From NCBI GenBank assembly GCA_013365325.1, contig JABVXV010000025.1, positions 248,001-312,000 of the forward strand: a DNA stretch of 64,000 nt. The letters are read 5' to 3'. A model generated the notes under the pieces. The model did not search any database, was not told the origin of the DNA, and worked only from the letters and a program-made list of their open reading frames with translations. This document shows positions 1 to 11,685 of this stretch, in pieces (the stretch's first letter is position 1; each line of letters begins with the position of its first letter). This DNA comes from Dipetalonema caudispina. Lineage: Eukaryota > Nematoda > Chromadorea > Rhabditida > Onchocercidae. The translations under genes were made by a program, and so were the position numbers.

Positions 1-95
1 CCAGGTAAGTCTTTAGAATCTTGTAAAACTCTGTTTATGATCCTATTATGAATGAATTTTCATAGCAAATTTTTTTTTTGAAATGAAATATTTAC

Positions 96-1747
96 CATAT
101 CAGCATACTTTTTATTTGTTTCACTCAATTGTACATAAAATTGATTCAGTTTTTCGTTAATTTCTTTTCCCGTTCGACCAAAATTATACATATCAGCAAT
201 TAAATCATAATTTCGATCGCCCAATATTAATCGTAATAGCTCGTTGCATGTTTCTCGAAAGCTTCGTACTGCCTAGAGATTACAATTTGGAACTTGATCA
301 TTGTAATCATTAATCACAATTGAGCAGATGCAAATTAGTCCGTTGCTTTTTTCATCAAATAAAATAGAAAATTTTACTTATCTAACAGGAAATGAAAGTT
401 TTTAAAGGAAATTTCGTGGAAAAAAGTTTGTATTAGTAAATCAATTACACACTTAATTTCCGCTCAAATTTCCACATAATATAATACGGACGGAAAGAGA
501 GAAAAAAGACAGAGAAATCGTAGTATGGATTTGATCCGATCTCTAGAACTATAGATTAACATTGTTGTTCAGCTCTAATGTAATAGTACAACCATAAAAA
601 ACATTAAATGATCTGATACTAAATGAAATCGAGTTGCAAAGTATGTTGCATGGACAGTTATGTTATGAAAATAATTATAAAATTATGAAAACAATATTAA
701 AATTAATTGTTAGAAATGATGAAGAGATGAATGATCGAATAAATTGCTTTTTTAAACAATATTTCTTTAAAATGAATGAACGAATTTTTTCCCCTGCTTC
801 TCACTTAATTTCTCAAGAATGTCCATCAAATAAATTAAAGCTTACAAGCAAACAACAATCAATCATTTGTTCTGCTGTCAATTCTAGTAGAAAATATTGT
901 TTAATCATAGAATTATCATCTAATTTCATTGCCAAATCTATCTTGTTCATTAAAAAAAAAAAAAAAGAAAAAGAAAAAGAAAAAAAAACAACAGAAAAAA
1001 AAAAAGGATGTTTTAATTCTATATGCTATATAAGCCGATATGATAAAAATTCAAAGATGTAAAATTGCTCGAATTTTGGAATCTGAAATTTGCTCCTTTA
1101 CTTACCATCTCTCGCAATCCACCATCAGTCATAAGCAGTTGTGCATATGTTTTTTCTAACACCAATGCTATATCACCTGTTTTTTTATATAATTTGTTCA
1201 GCATATAAACTTGTTCTATGGTTAACCATTTCCACATATTTAAATTACCAATTCGTTTCCATTTTTCAGTTCTTCCTTTTTCAGTATACATCTCAACTGG
1301 AATAACCAGTATCACATCTTCTACTGAAACAGATGTAAGTAAAGTCAGGTAAGAGATAGCAAAAAGAAAAAAAAAAAAAAAAACATAACTAATTGATGTC
1401 ATTGTCATTATAGTATATTAAAATATTACAATATGATTGCTAATTGATAAATGAAATGGTAATCTTTTTCACTTCCCTTTTCATTTTGTATCAAAGATGG
1501 CATTCGATATTTTTTCTTTTCAAACGATTATTATGTTAAAAAAAAAGAAAAAAAGAAAGGTAATGAAGAGTAACTAACTTTCGTCTGACTCGAAATTCTG
1601 ACGTTCCATCCGATGAACTAACGGTTTTACATTTCGTTCCATTCGTCTGATGATTGTTGCTGGTTTCCAGTGTGTTGGTTGTTCAGCTTCTATAAGGAAT
1701 TTGACAAAATGGTCATCTTGCGCCATCGCTGATAGTTCATTTCGAAG
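96..1747 (-). CDS. NPA-unit secreted-protein-like gene, partial (second NPA locus)
   Basis: Three exons on the minus strand join in phase: 1747-1579, 1323-1106 and 272-96. The gene is open at both ends: it runs off the left edge, and I found no exon upstream of 1747. The protein reads LRNELSAMAQDD... , then IEDVILVIPVEMY..., then NMWKWLTIEQ, then SFRETCNELLRLILGD. The W-L-T-x-E-Q helix followed ~50 residues later by a Cys-containing helix matches the units of the NPA gene at 5-12 kb (for example LKWLTKEQ and FLSGVCEDMI). By homology it would be a lipid-binding helical unit. A methionine and hydrophobic stretch before 1323 look like a signal peptide, but the TTTCAG at 1324 and the phase fit show this stretch is intron. 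It could be a tandem paralogue of the NPA gene or a separate 3' block of the same locus. Family assignment is fairly secure; gene limits are not. Confidence 0.6.
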
Positions 1748-4700
1748 CTATAATGATCAGTTTTGAATCTCCACCAAATTTATTTTATCTACAATATAAG
1801 ATTTGTTCCTATATTTTTAGCCAGGATTTAAATTTGTTCACTAAAAAATTTTAAAAGAGGAAATATTTGTAACCTGTTGTGAACCCTTTAACTTTTCACA
1901 TTTATCACTTTATCACCAGTCCATAAATGATGATCATTTCTGGATACAAAAATAGCCAATTGAAAAAGCATAAAAAATAAATACTGATAATATATGAATT
2001 TCGAGCAGTGAAATATTATCATTTTTGGAGCAAAGAAAATAACGATGATCAAAAATATTGGGAATTCCGAAAATTTGGAAACAGCTAGATAGTACTAGAC
2101 AGTGAATGAAAGTAAAAGAAAGGTAATGGTTGGCTTAAATGAATTGTCTAGACCTATATGGCCTAAGAAAAATTTATAAGGCTCCTTCGGATGCTAATTT
2201 ATCTATTCATTTATTAACTGTTCTTATCGGAATTGAAGACGCTTAGCAAGTATGCAGTAAAGATTACATATGCATTTATGTTATGCAAAGAGAGAAGTGA
2301 TGATTTAACTTCAAAAATTTTGAATCACTTAAAATAGTCAATGGGATATCGAATTGAAATTATTTTTGTATCTTAGTCAAAAAATTTATCTTCTCATGAA
2401 GTTAAATTAATTTTTTTTTCATTTACGACAATGTTTTCAGAGAAAATATTTTTTTCAATCTGCCTGAAGCAGTTTATTTTGCATGTTCAACTTTTTTTAC
2501 CAGAAAGAATTCGAAGTAATTTTACACAATCTCATAGTTACGATACATTCCAGCTTGAGCTGTGTCACTGAAACTTCACGGACTTATAAGCCAAAAACAC
2601 TACATTTTCACGAGAAAGTAAGCAATCATGAAAATTAATAATGATTGCTTAATTTCCCGCGAAAATGTAATGCTTTTGGCTTTTTTAAGAAACAATTTGG
2701 AAAAAAAAATTATTATTTTGGTCTGATTTTGCTTTTACCACTACAGAATTAATTGATTAAAGTAGTCCCTTTGAAATTTTGACGATTATTTCACTAACAA
2801 AGTACAAAATTAAGAAAGATCCTGAAACATGCACACAATATGATATATCGAGTTTGAAACTTTATTTTTCGTTGAGCTAACTAAATTATTTCAAAGTTTG
2901 AAGCTAAACCATCAGAATTCAAATCTTGCAACATGTTCCATTGAAGTATATTTTCATGACCTTTGTTTTTGAAAACATTTCAGAAGTTTCGGTTGATATT
3001 ACCAGCAAATAGAATCAAAGAGAAGGTAGAAAGAATGAGAATTTGAGAAAATGCAAGAAAAGAAATGAGAACTTTTGATGAATGAAAACTGAAAAGCTTC
3101 TATATTTGAAGCTTGTATTTTTGATTGCAGCTATCTGAAAGTTTTTTTTTATGTTGTCTAAAAGTGACATGGTATATTCTGTTAACAATTATTATATCCG
3201 ATCAAGTTGAAAGTGTTGCTTGTAATTTCAAATCTGAATTAGAACGAAGCAATATTTTCGGCAGGTAAACTAGATTTGTAAAATTTAAGGTTCGAGATAA
3301 CGAGTTGACCAATAAGTGTGTAGTTTAAATTTATGGTTTTTTTTTTTTGTTACAAAACAGTATACTAGTAAAATAAATATTTCTTATGACTAATTTAGAT
3401 AGAAAACTCACTGGGCCAAATAGTTCATTTGAATGAAAAAAAAAACTGATGATTTTACATACTCCAATCCTCAGATATTTATTTGGTACTGAAATTTATA
3501 AGGCTATTAGATCAAAATTTCATGATTTGTGAAATCAAATATTCTTTGATTATACTGCTTTTTCTTAGTGTAGTGATAATTTGAAATTGGCATTTTCGAT
3601 TCATTATTATTCATTATAAAACAATTTCAATATTGGATAAATTAAATTCAAAGATTCTTTAAATTGCATCTGAAATTTGAATATTCGATAAGTCATCAAA
3701 AAACAAACCAACCGTAGTAAACTTAGGAAAAAGGCATAGAAGGAAGAATTTTAAAAGGAAAAGCCACATGCTTATAGTTGTCAGGAATTGATAAAATATA
3801 GAGAATGGAAATGGATAGAAAGAGCTCGAGCTCTATCTACTTCATTGTTACATTACCGTCTCCTCCCTCTTTCAACGCTTAGGGATTCTGTGGAGAAGCA
3901 AATCATTTAGACAACATTTGCAAGTAACTTTTGAAATGGAACAGCTGACGCTCACTTATCTCATAAATGAAAAGGGAAGTCACTTCCAAACTTCCTTCTC
4001 ATTCATAATTTTTGCTCTTCGATAAAATTCTTTTCAAAGAAAATGGAAAGTCGAGAAAATACTTTTTGCAAATTTCTTCCTTTATTACAAAATCTGAAAA
4101 AGTAAATTTGGATTTGAAATCACTGCTAATTAAAATTTTGTACAAATTATCCTTCAAACATTGTCTTAAAATTGTTTGCCCTAAAATTTGCTAATGCAAT
4201 AAAAGGATTTAATCTTAATTACTTATCATAATTGTATGCTAAGAAATTTGTTGAATATATGTATTATTGATAAAATTAAATTCTAAGTCAAAATTTAAAA
4301 CTCCGATTTAAACTGGTGTAATACAGTTTATTAACATACCTAGCAAATATGGTTCATGGATTTCTTTAACTGATAAATGAAATTCAAACCAAAATGTCAT
4401 CATATTTTATTTTAGTTCTACAACTGCCCTTGACGTTTAAAAGCTAATTAAATAATGAGAGTAATTTTGTTTCATAATAACATTTGTCTTTATATACACT
4501 GAATTTTATAAAAACGATCAAAATTTCATTTGTGAAATCAACAATTTCGGAGCAGAAAGATTGTTTAGCATGATTTCAATGATCATAACAATAATAAATG
4601 CTAAAAACATTTCAGTATGGCGAAAAATATTTATGTCTAACAATGGTAACTGCTAGCACAATAAAACTTAGATTTCATCAAAAAAAAAAAGGAAAACTAA

Positions 4701-5178
4701 TTCATTTGAATTTCTTTAATCAACTAAAAACAAGAAACAAGCAATAATAAAGAAAATCGTGCCTAGGGCCTAGAGTAGTAAAGTACACATAATAAAGACA
4801 AAAAAAATTACGCCAGAAAATTATATTAAATCCATGTATCCGATCATCATTCCACTATTGCAACAACATTCTCTGCAAAAGGAAATCCTCATCGAAGTGA
4901 AAAAAAATTACACTGAGACTTTAATTATATCAAGAAATTTTCTTTTAGTTTGCAATATTTCATGATGAACTTATTCTGCTTCTGGAAGAATATGTGAGAA
5001 TATTTTCTCAAATATCGTTGAAAATGATTGGAAACCCTGAAAAGGAAATTGGTATAAGACGAATATGTAAAAATTAATTTCATTAAATCTAATAAGACAT
5101 CACTTTTTTACTGTTTAGAAAAATTGCTTATAAAAATTTACTGCATGTTAAATTAATAGATGTGCGTTAAGTAAGAAA
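1748..5178. other. Intergenic or long-intron region between the two NPA loci
   Basis: AT-rich, with no exon that I can join in phase to either neighbour. It holds the hairpin at 2588-2682. Two minus-strand stretches sit behind good acceptors, near 5027 and near 4882, but they are short and closed and do not fit the phases of the upstream NPA exon. Confidence 0.5.
2588..2682 (-). repeat. 42-bp imperfect inverted repeat (hairpin, 11-nt loop)
   Basis: Arm 2588-2629 and arm 2641-2682 are reverse complements at 37 of 42 positions. Read as minus-strand RNA, four of the five differences are G:U pairs and one is a C:U mismatch, so the minus transcript folds almost without interruption. It could be a small foldback element or a hairpin RNA. 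No coding potential was seen. Confidence 0.6.
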
Positions 5179-8100
5179 TTAATTCTCAGAACCTCGTTTC
5201 TGCCTATTCATACGGATACTGTAGAGATGCATGCATGCTTTAGCATAAGCTTTCTTTGATTGATTATTTACAGAATCGATTATTGAAGTGATTTTCTCCT
5301 CGATTTTCTTGGCAGACAAATCACTTTGTATCATAACATGCAGCTCATCAGCTTTATCTTCACCGCCAATCATTTTGAATAATTCATGACACCCTTCCAG
5401 TAATGATTCTGTGGCGTGTTTCTTCGTTTCACCGCTTGCACTTTCAAAAAATTCAAAAATTTTGGATTGAATTTCTTCACGACTTTTTCCTGCAATCGGT
5501 CATGAGCAACACAGGGAGTGAGAGAAATTAATTTTAAATTTCCAGGAATTATAACTGATCGGCTGAAAAAAACTCATGAAAATCATTGTAAAATGTATTG
5601 TGATGAATAAAGGATAGAAATGATTCGATATGCAAAGATATCTCGTGATAACTTTATCTAAATTATTAATTACTGTGAAATCTAATCTCCCATTTTAATC
5701 CTGAAGAAAATGATTTCATTGAAAATTCAATGGACAAAAACTAACTATCAGCTTTCATTTTCTTGATTTCTTCTTTCTGCATTTCAGAAAGCCATTTCAA
5801 ATGCGTATGAAAATAATGTGCCAGCGAATGCTGATTATGCTTATGTTGATAATCAGCAAAGATTTCTTGGCAAATCGTGCCATATTCTCGTGCTTTTCCT
5901 TTCTTGTCCTCATCCTTAATTTTATCAATCATTGCATTCATTTTGCGCCTAAATTCATCAGTAACACCAGCCGATTCTCTCAGTTCCTTCAATTCTGCTG
6001 CTTTTTCATCATCAAAAACGTGCGTGATCATATCTTCACATACACCGCTAAGGAATTCAGTCGTTTCTTTTTTAGATTCCTCATTCAGACTTTTGTAGAA
6101 ATGTAGTATTTTTTCTTGAATGTCCACCTTCGATTTATTTTCTTCCATCATCTTCAATACCTCATCCTTTTGTTCCTTTGTGAGCCATTTCAGATCTGTT
6201 TTGAAGTGCTCCTTCAGTGAATGTTTATGATCTATTCCTGCAAATATTTGCATGCATCCGGATCCGTAAATTTTAATTTTTTCTTTCTTTTCTTCATCTA
6301 CTATTTCATTCAGCATTTCATCAATTTTTGCTTTTATATCATTCACACCTAAGCTCGAATCATTCATTTTTGCCAGTTCATTGTAATGATCCCCACCAAT
6401 AACTTCTTTTAAAATATGTTGGCATCCATCGTATAACAATTCAGTAACCCGCTGCTTTGCTTCTCCGAATAATTGATCGTAGTAATGAAACACTTTAGCA
6501 ATCATATCAGCTTTCGAGTTGCCATTCTTCTTCATTTCCTTCAATTCTCCCTCCTGTTCCACCGAAAGCCACTTTAAATTCCTCTCCAGATAATTATCTA
6601 AAAAATGATCTTTGTTTTCGCGTTTTCTTCTTACTAGCTGTCGCGAATTGAAGATTCTGTTACAGGCAGTTTGATATGCTCTAATTTGCATGAACTTTGA
6701 TTTATCCGTAGTAGCTGACAACATTTTCATCATCTCACTCATTGCAGATCCATCATCTTCCAACTCTTGTAGTTCACTTAATCCATTTTCGTAGACCAAA
6801 CTTCGGATGACCTCTTCACAACACAGCTGTAGGCGCTCTCGAGCTCTTTCCTTCTCTTCTCCATGAAGATTCTCATAGAAAAGAAAAATCGCTTTCAACA
6901 CCTTGGCTCTTGATTTGCTCCCCCCTATTACTTTTCGAATCTTGCTTTTCTCTTTGTCAGTAAGCCACTGCAAGTAAGGATCACTGTAATGCATTAAACC
7001 GTCATCCACCTGACCCCTCTTATTCCGCACCATAGGCAATTCGTAAATTTTACGACATGCAGGGCCATATTCATGGATTTTTTGTTTCTTGGCTTCGTCA
7101 GTGACATGTTCTAACATATCATCGACTTTGGCTTTGAGTTCTTGCAAACCGACACCCGAGTCCTTCANNNNNNNNNNNNNNNNNNNNNNNNNNNNNNNNN
7201 NNNNNNNNNNNNNNNNNNNNNNNNNNNNNNNNNNNNNNNNNNNNNNNNNNNNNNNNNNNNNNNNNNNCCGTTAGACTGTCATAAAAATCAAAAACTTTTT
7301 TTTGCATATCCACTTTTGGTTTTCCTTCTTCTTTCATTTTTCTGATTTCATCTTTCTGTGAATCCGTGAGCCAACTCAGATGTGTCTGAAAATAACTTTC
7401 TAAATTATGTTCATGATTACTCCGCTTGCTTCGACTTTTAGCTTCAGCATAAATCTGCGGAGAAAGCCATCGAGCGTTCCGATGCTGTTGATGATGATGT
7501 TCGTGACCACTTCCGTGGTTGCCTTCACTGTACCATATATGTTCGCAAACTTCCAGGTCTTTATTTACTGCTTCCTGCTTTTCTGGCGATAGGCGCTTGA
7601 TGTACTGTCGAATCTAAATTACGTTACTTTCTTACTCGGAACACAAATCAGTCTGTTTATGGATTCCCTATAATTTTTATTCTAGGATCTACAAAATATC
7701 TGAACCAAATTACTGAGACTGAATATCAATGGAAAAGTTTAGGGAATTCAGATAAATTTTGGTAGTAAGAAATTTTGTTTAATTTCGAAAGCATTCTAAA
7801 ATTAAATCAAGCATAATTATTGAACATCACGGATACTTAGCATACCTTCCGCTTGCAAGCGGAATGATCGGTATGATGTAAATTTTCTAGTTCGGTTCTC
7901 TCCTCAACGGAGGTTACCTCCTCAAGCCATGCATAGCAAGATTCTCTGGTTTTTTCGATAGTATGATGTTGTTTATTAGTTTCCATATTTCCGATGTAGG
8001 AGAGTAATCTAAACAGGATGATGAGTAATGCAAAATTATAATTTTTCTGGAAGTTATGGACTGCAGCTGTATTTCTTCACAGGTCAGTCAGTCGATTGAG

Positions 8101-11100
8101 ACCGAAATTGAAAATCCCGTAACTTAAAATTTAATTCAGCATTTCATGTATGTGGCATGTTTTATAATGTCAAAGTTTAAATTATTTGAAGTATGCAATC
8201 TGCCAATTTGTTTATTTCCCAAAAACTTCTAAATCCTTCCAAATTTCCATTGTAGGCATCGTTACAATATTATTATTTTCGCAAGCATATCTGATAAAAA
8301 CAGTTTTTATGCTATTTTTCATACTCTAAATGTTATACTTTTGTTTAATTGCCGACAGCGATTCGTTGCTTGCTTTCATCTGCTTTATTTCAGTCTTTTG
8401 CTCAGGTTTAAGCCATTGGAGGTGTTTCTCTATCAGAGCATCAATATCACGTTTTGATCGACCGAGCTGTTTATGATATACACCATCACATATCTATAAA
8501 TACCACAGTTTTCAAAAACTTAAAAATAAGGCAATTAAAAGAATAAAAACATTATATATAAAAATTTAAATTAAAGTGATTAAAAGATAATATAAATTAC
8601 AATTGAATATACTATTGTATATGATTCTTTCCTAGCTTTATCCCTTTATCCTTGTAGAAATTTCACATTGAAATGTTACTACTTTTGTAGGAATTGAAAA
8701 TCTGAGGCATTACATTAGTGAACAAGCAAACGAAGGATAAATAAAGGAAATAGGGAAGTAAACAGGAAAGAGGAGACGATAGCACTATTAGATAGCAACT
8801 AATTGCTTGGCATATCGGGGATTTCTGATCAGGATCCAGCAACTTGAACTCTGGTAATTCATTAATATCTCAGAAATAGCTTAGCAACATTCTTCAATCA
8901 TCTCATTCAATGACCCTAGAATTAGCGATATTTATTCATGGCCATTTTTTTGCTTATACTCAAGAAAACCACGAGATAAAACTTTGCCAAACATCACCAT
9001 ATGTACTACCTGAAGCAATAGCAACTTGCTGTGGATGAAATTCGATCAAATTTATTATCGTGAGTTTCATTTTGAAATTTTAAATTTGTGGCTTATTCGA
9101 TGATGTGTTCTCATTGATGATATCCAGAGGTGTTCTTCACTCTAAAAAGTAAAGTAAACTACCTGGTAAAATTTATATCCCTTGTCTCGTACATCTTGCG
9201 GTTGTCGGCGCAAAATTTCATCAATAATTTTTTTATGTTCATGATGATTCGTTTCATCGTGAACGACTTCTAATTTTTCAATTTCATCTTCCTTTGCCAT
9301 GGCCACAAAATATTTCTTACATTTCTCCTAGAAAGTGATAATAGATTATGCTTAGTTTTCAATTTCGAGTAAAGTTCCATTGAATTGAGTTCTTTCGAGT
9401 TATAATAGATATTTCTGCGTTACGACTAAGCTTTTTCTTATCAATCCTTATCATAGCTGAAGAGAGAGATGTAAGTGAAGAGCAGAATGAGATACACAGA
9501 TCTGAAACTTTTAATAAAATTGTCTTTTAATGAATGCTGTTTATATATACCTTATAATCGTCTATGAGTTCCTTCTGCATTGCTTCAGGAAGTTTAAGAA
9601 AATGTTCATTAACATTTCTGTGTATCTCATCAAATGATGATCCATTACTACGCATCTGCTGCAATTCTTCTTTCTGCTCATCGGTCATCCACGATATCCA
9701 TTCATTATACTCCTCATCCACGTAACGTTTCCGTCGCTTATAACTCATTGCTTCTGCCCACATTTTACGACATATATCTGTAAACGGATCTTTTTTTGAA
9801 TAAAGAAAATTTGAAATGCTAATGCTTGATTGAACTTATTGTTTTAATGCCATTGCTACAATCAGCTTGGTAGAAGCTTCCTTAAGAATTTTTCGCGTCA
9901 TATTAATAAACATTCATAATTTCATTAATAACCTTTAATATAATACAGTTCATACTGTTGTTCTTCAGACAGGCGCTCAAAATACTGGTCAAGTAGCGTA
10001 TTGAAAATTAATCGATTTCCTTTCTGCAATTTAATTTAATTCAGAATATATAACAACAAGGATGACAATATCATCATAATTTATACTTATGACATTTAGG
10101 GGAGTTGATATAATATGAATGGAAGAATGGATAGAGTATGATTTAACATAAATTTCAGGTTTTTTTGACATTGGTTCAGTTAAGTTTGACAAAGTATTAA
10201 TAATAAAGATAAGTTCACTATTTGGCAAAATCCATTATGACCTAACATGGGAGCACATAAAATGATTATGGTTCATTTTTTTCAAATCTATTCGAAATCT
10301 CTATAATTTCAGATCTTTAAATCACAATTTTAAATTTGCACTACAAAATTGCACTAATTTTTAAAATTAAATGTTTAACCTCAAATGAATTGAGAAGTAA
10401 TAGAATTTCATCAAAACTTGCTACTTCATCTATCCATTGAACACATTTCTCTTTAAACTGATAATCCAACTCTCTCCTTCTATGCTCTGGAAATGCCAAA
10501 TAATACTGTTCCACCTGAAGAAATCAATAGTAATTCATATCAGTGGACAAGATCAAATATATTACTATGGAATAATCAATATTATCAATAAAATTTATTT
10601 ACTCAGTAAATTATCTACAGCAAATATTTACATTACCTTGCGTTTAATAATCTCTTCGTTAGCTCCACTAGCTTTCATATCCTCTAATAAAGCAATCTGT
10701 TCATCAGAAAACAGATGATCATCTTCACTGTTTTGTAAAAGATCACGTCGAAAGAGCATATGAAATGTACTTTGTTGGGCATCCAAATTGTTTAACTTAT
10801 TGCAAGCATCCTAATAAGATTTAATTTTAAATAATAATGAAATGTTGTTTTTTAATAAAAGAAATGAAACAATATGTCCTATGATCTACTTTTCATTGGA
10901 TCTACACTTTTGAATTTATTCGCAGTATTTCAAAAAAAAAAAAAAATACCTGCCATAGGTTGATCCGTTCTTGTTCATTTTTTGGTAGACGATTTTTATA
11001 CTCATTCAATTTTGCTTCGTATCTTTTGATATCATTGTTGTTCTTTAGAGCCTTAAGCTCAGCTATTTCACTATCGTTGGTAACCTGAATGTTTTATTCA

Positions 11101-11685
11101 TTGCATATGAAATTTTTTGTTTTCTGTGTTTAACGGAAATGGTTAATTAGAAAGTGATTTTTTTCACATTACAGAATTAAAATCTTCAAAAACAAATTTT
11201 TAGAAGTTTCAGTTAAATTTGTTCTACCGTCTCAGTCCACTTAATACATTGTTTCTTGTACACCTCATTCCATTTATCTTTCTCTTCAGATGGCAATTTA
11301 GAGAAAAATTCCAGTATTCTGTTGACGATTTCGTTCTTTGGTTTACCTTCCGATTCCATCTGTGAAAAATTCTCTTCATTTATTTTTTTTCGCTTATTTA
11401 AAAAATTTGTACTTGAATTTTTCTGAAACTTTTTGAATGAGAAGCAATGATACTGATAAGATGGAAGAGCTGCTTGTTGATGGCTCGGATATGAAGCGCA
11501 ATTAGCTCAAAATTCAGTATTTGGTATTCCATTTAGCTTTCCGATCTTATTCATTTTTTTTAGCATTCAAGACAGTTAAATTTATTGTTGTAATTTCAAA
11601 AACTTCCTATCAGGTTATATTTTCAACTTACCGCTCGAATTTCTTGCTTCTGCTCTTGTGATAACCAATCATGCAGTTCAAAGCT
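5179..11685 (-). repeat. Tandem array of nine NPA units (protein-level repeats)
   Basis: Unit limits read from the translation, in transcript order: U1 11685-10745, U2 10744-9725, U3 9724-8449, U4 8448-7422, U5 7421-7016 (contains the gap), U6 7015-6620, U7 6619-6215, U8 6214-5822, U9 5821-5179. U6-U8 are intronless at 396, 405 and 393 bp. U1-U4 are stretched by introns. Unit sequences are clearly homologous but divergent, sharing the two-Cys pattern and the [LI]xWL(T/S)xEQ start. U2 has HLFSDEQ in place of the Trp-containing start. Confidence 0.88.

Noticed and set aside
634..1062. 142-codon plus-strand frame with a Lys-rich end
   Set aside because: It lies in an intron of the minus-strand NPA-like gene, its Lys/Glu tail is a purine-run artefact, and no family similarity is visible.
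1324..1408. Hydrophobic minus-strand start (MTMTSISYVFFFFF) as a signal peptide of the NPA-like gene
   Set aside because: The Phe run is a polypyrimidine tract ending in TTTCAG at 1324, and the exon at 1747-1579 joins in phase right after it.
4822..4882. Minus-strand stretch with ECCCNSGMM behind a good acceptor
   Set aside because: Only ~18 codons, no partner exon, no family; chance cannot be excluded.
4950..5027. Minus-strand stretch GFQSFSTIFEKIFSHILPEAE-stop behind a TTTTCAG acceptor, as a final NPA exon
   Set aside because: All donors near the end of the last NPA exon are phase 1, while this frame needs phase 0. Splicing would give a different short tail. The GSEN stop is simpler.
5801..6106. 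Plus-strand frames opposite the NPA exon
   Set aside because: Antisense shadows of the repeat-unit codons.
7142..7592. Plus-strand frames around the N gap
   Set aside because: Antisense of the NPA exon; partly composed of N.
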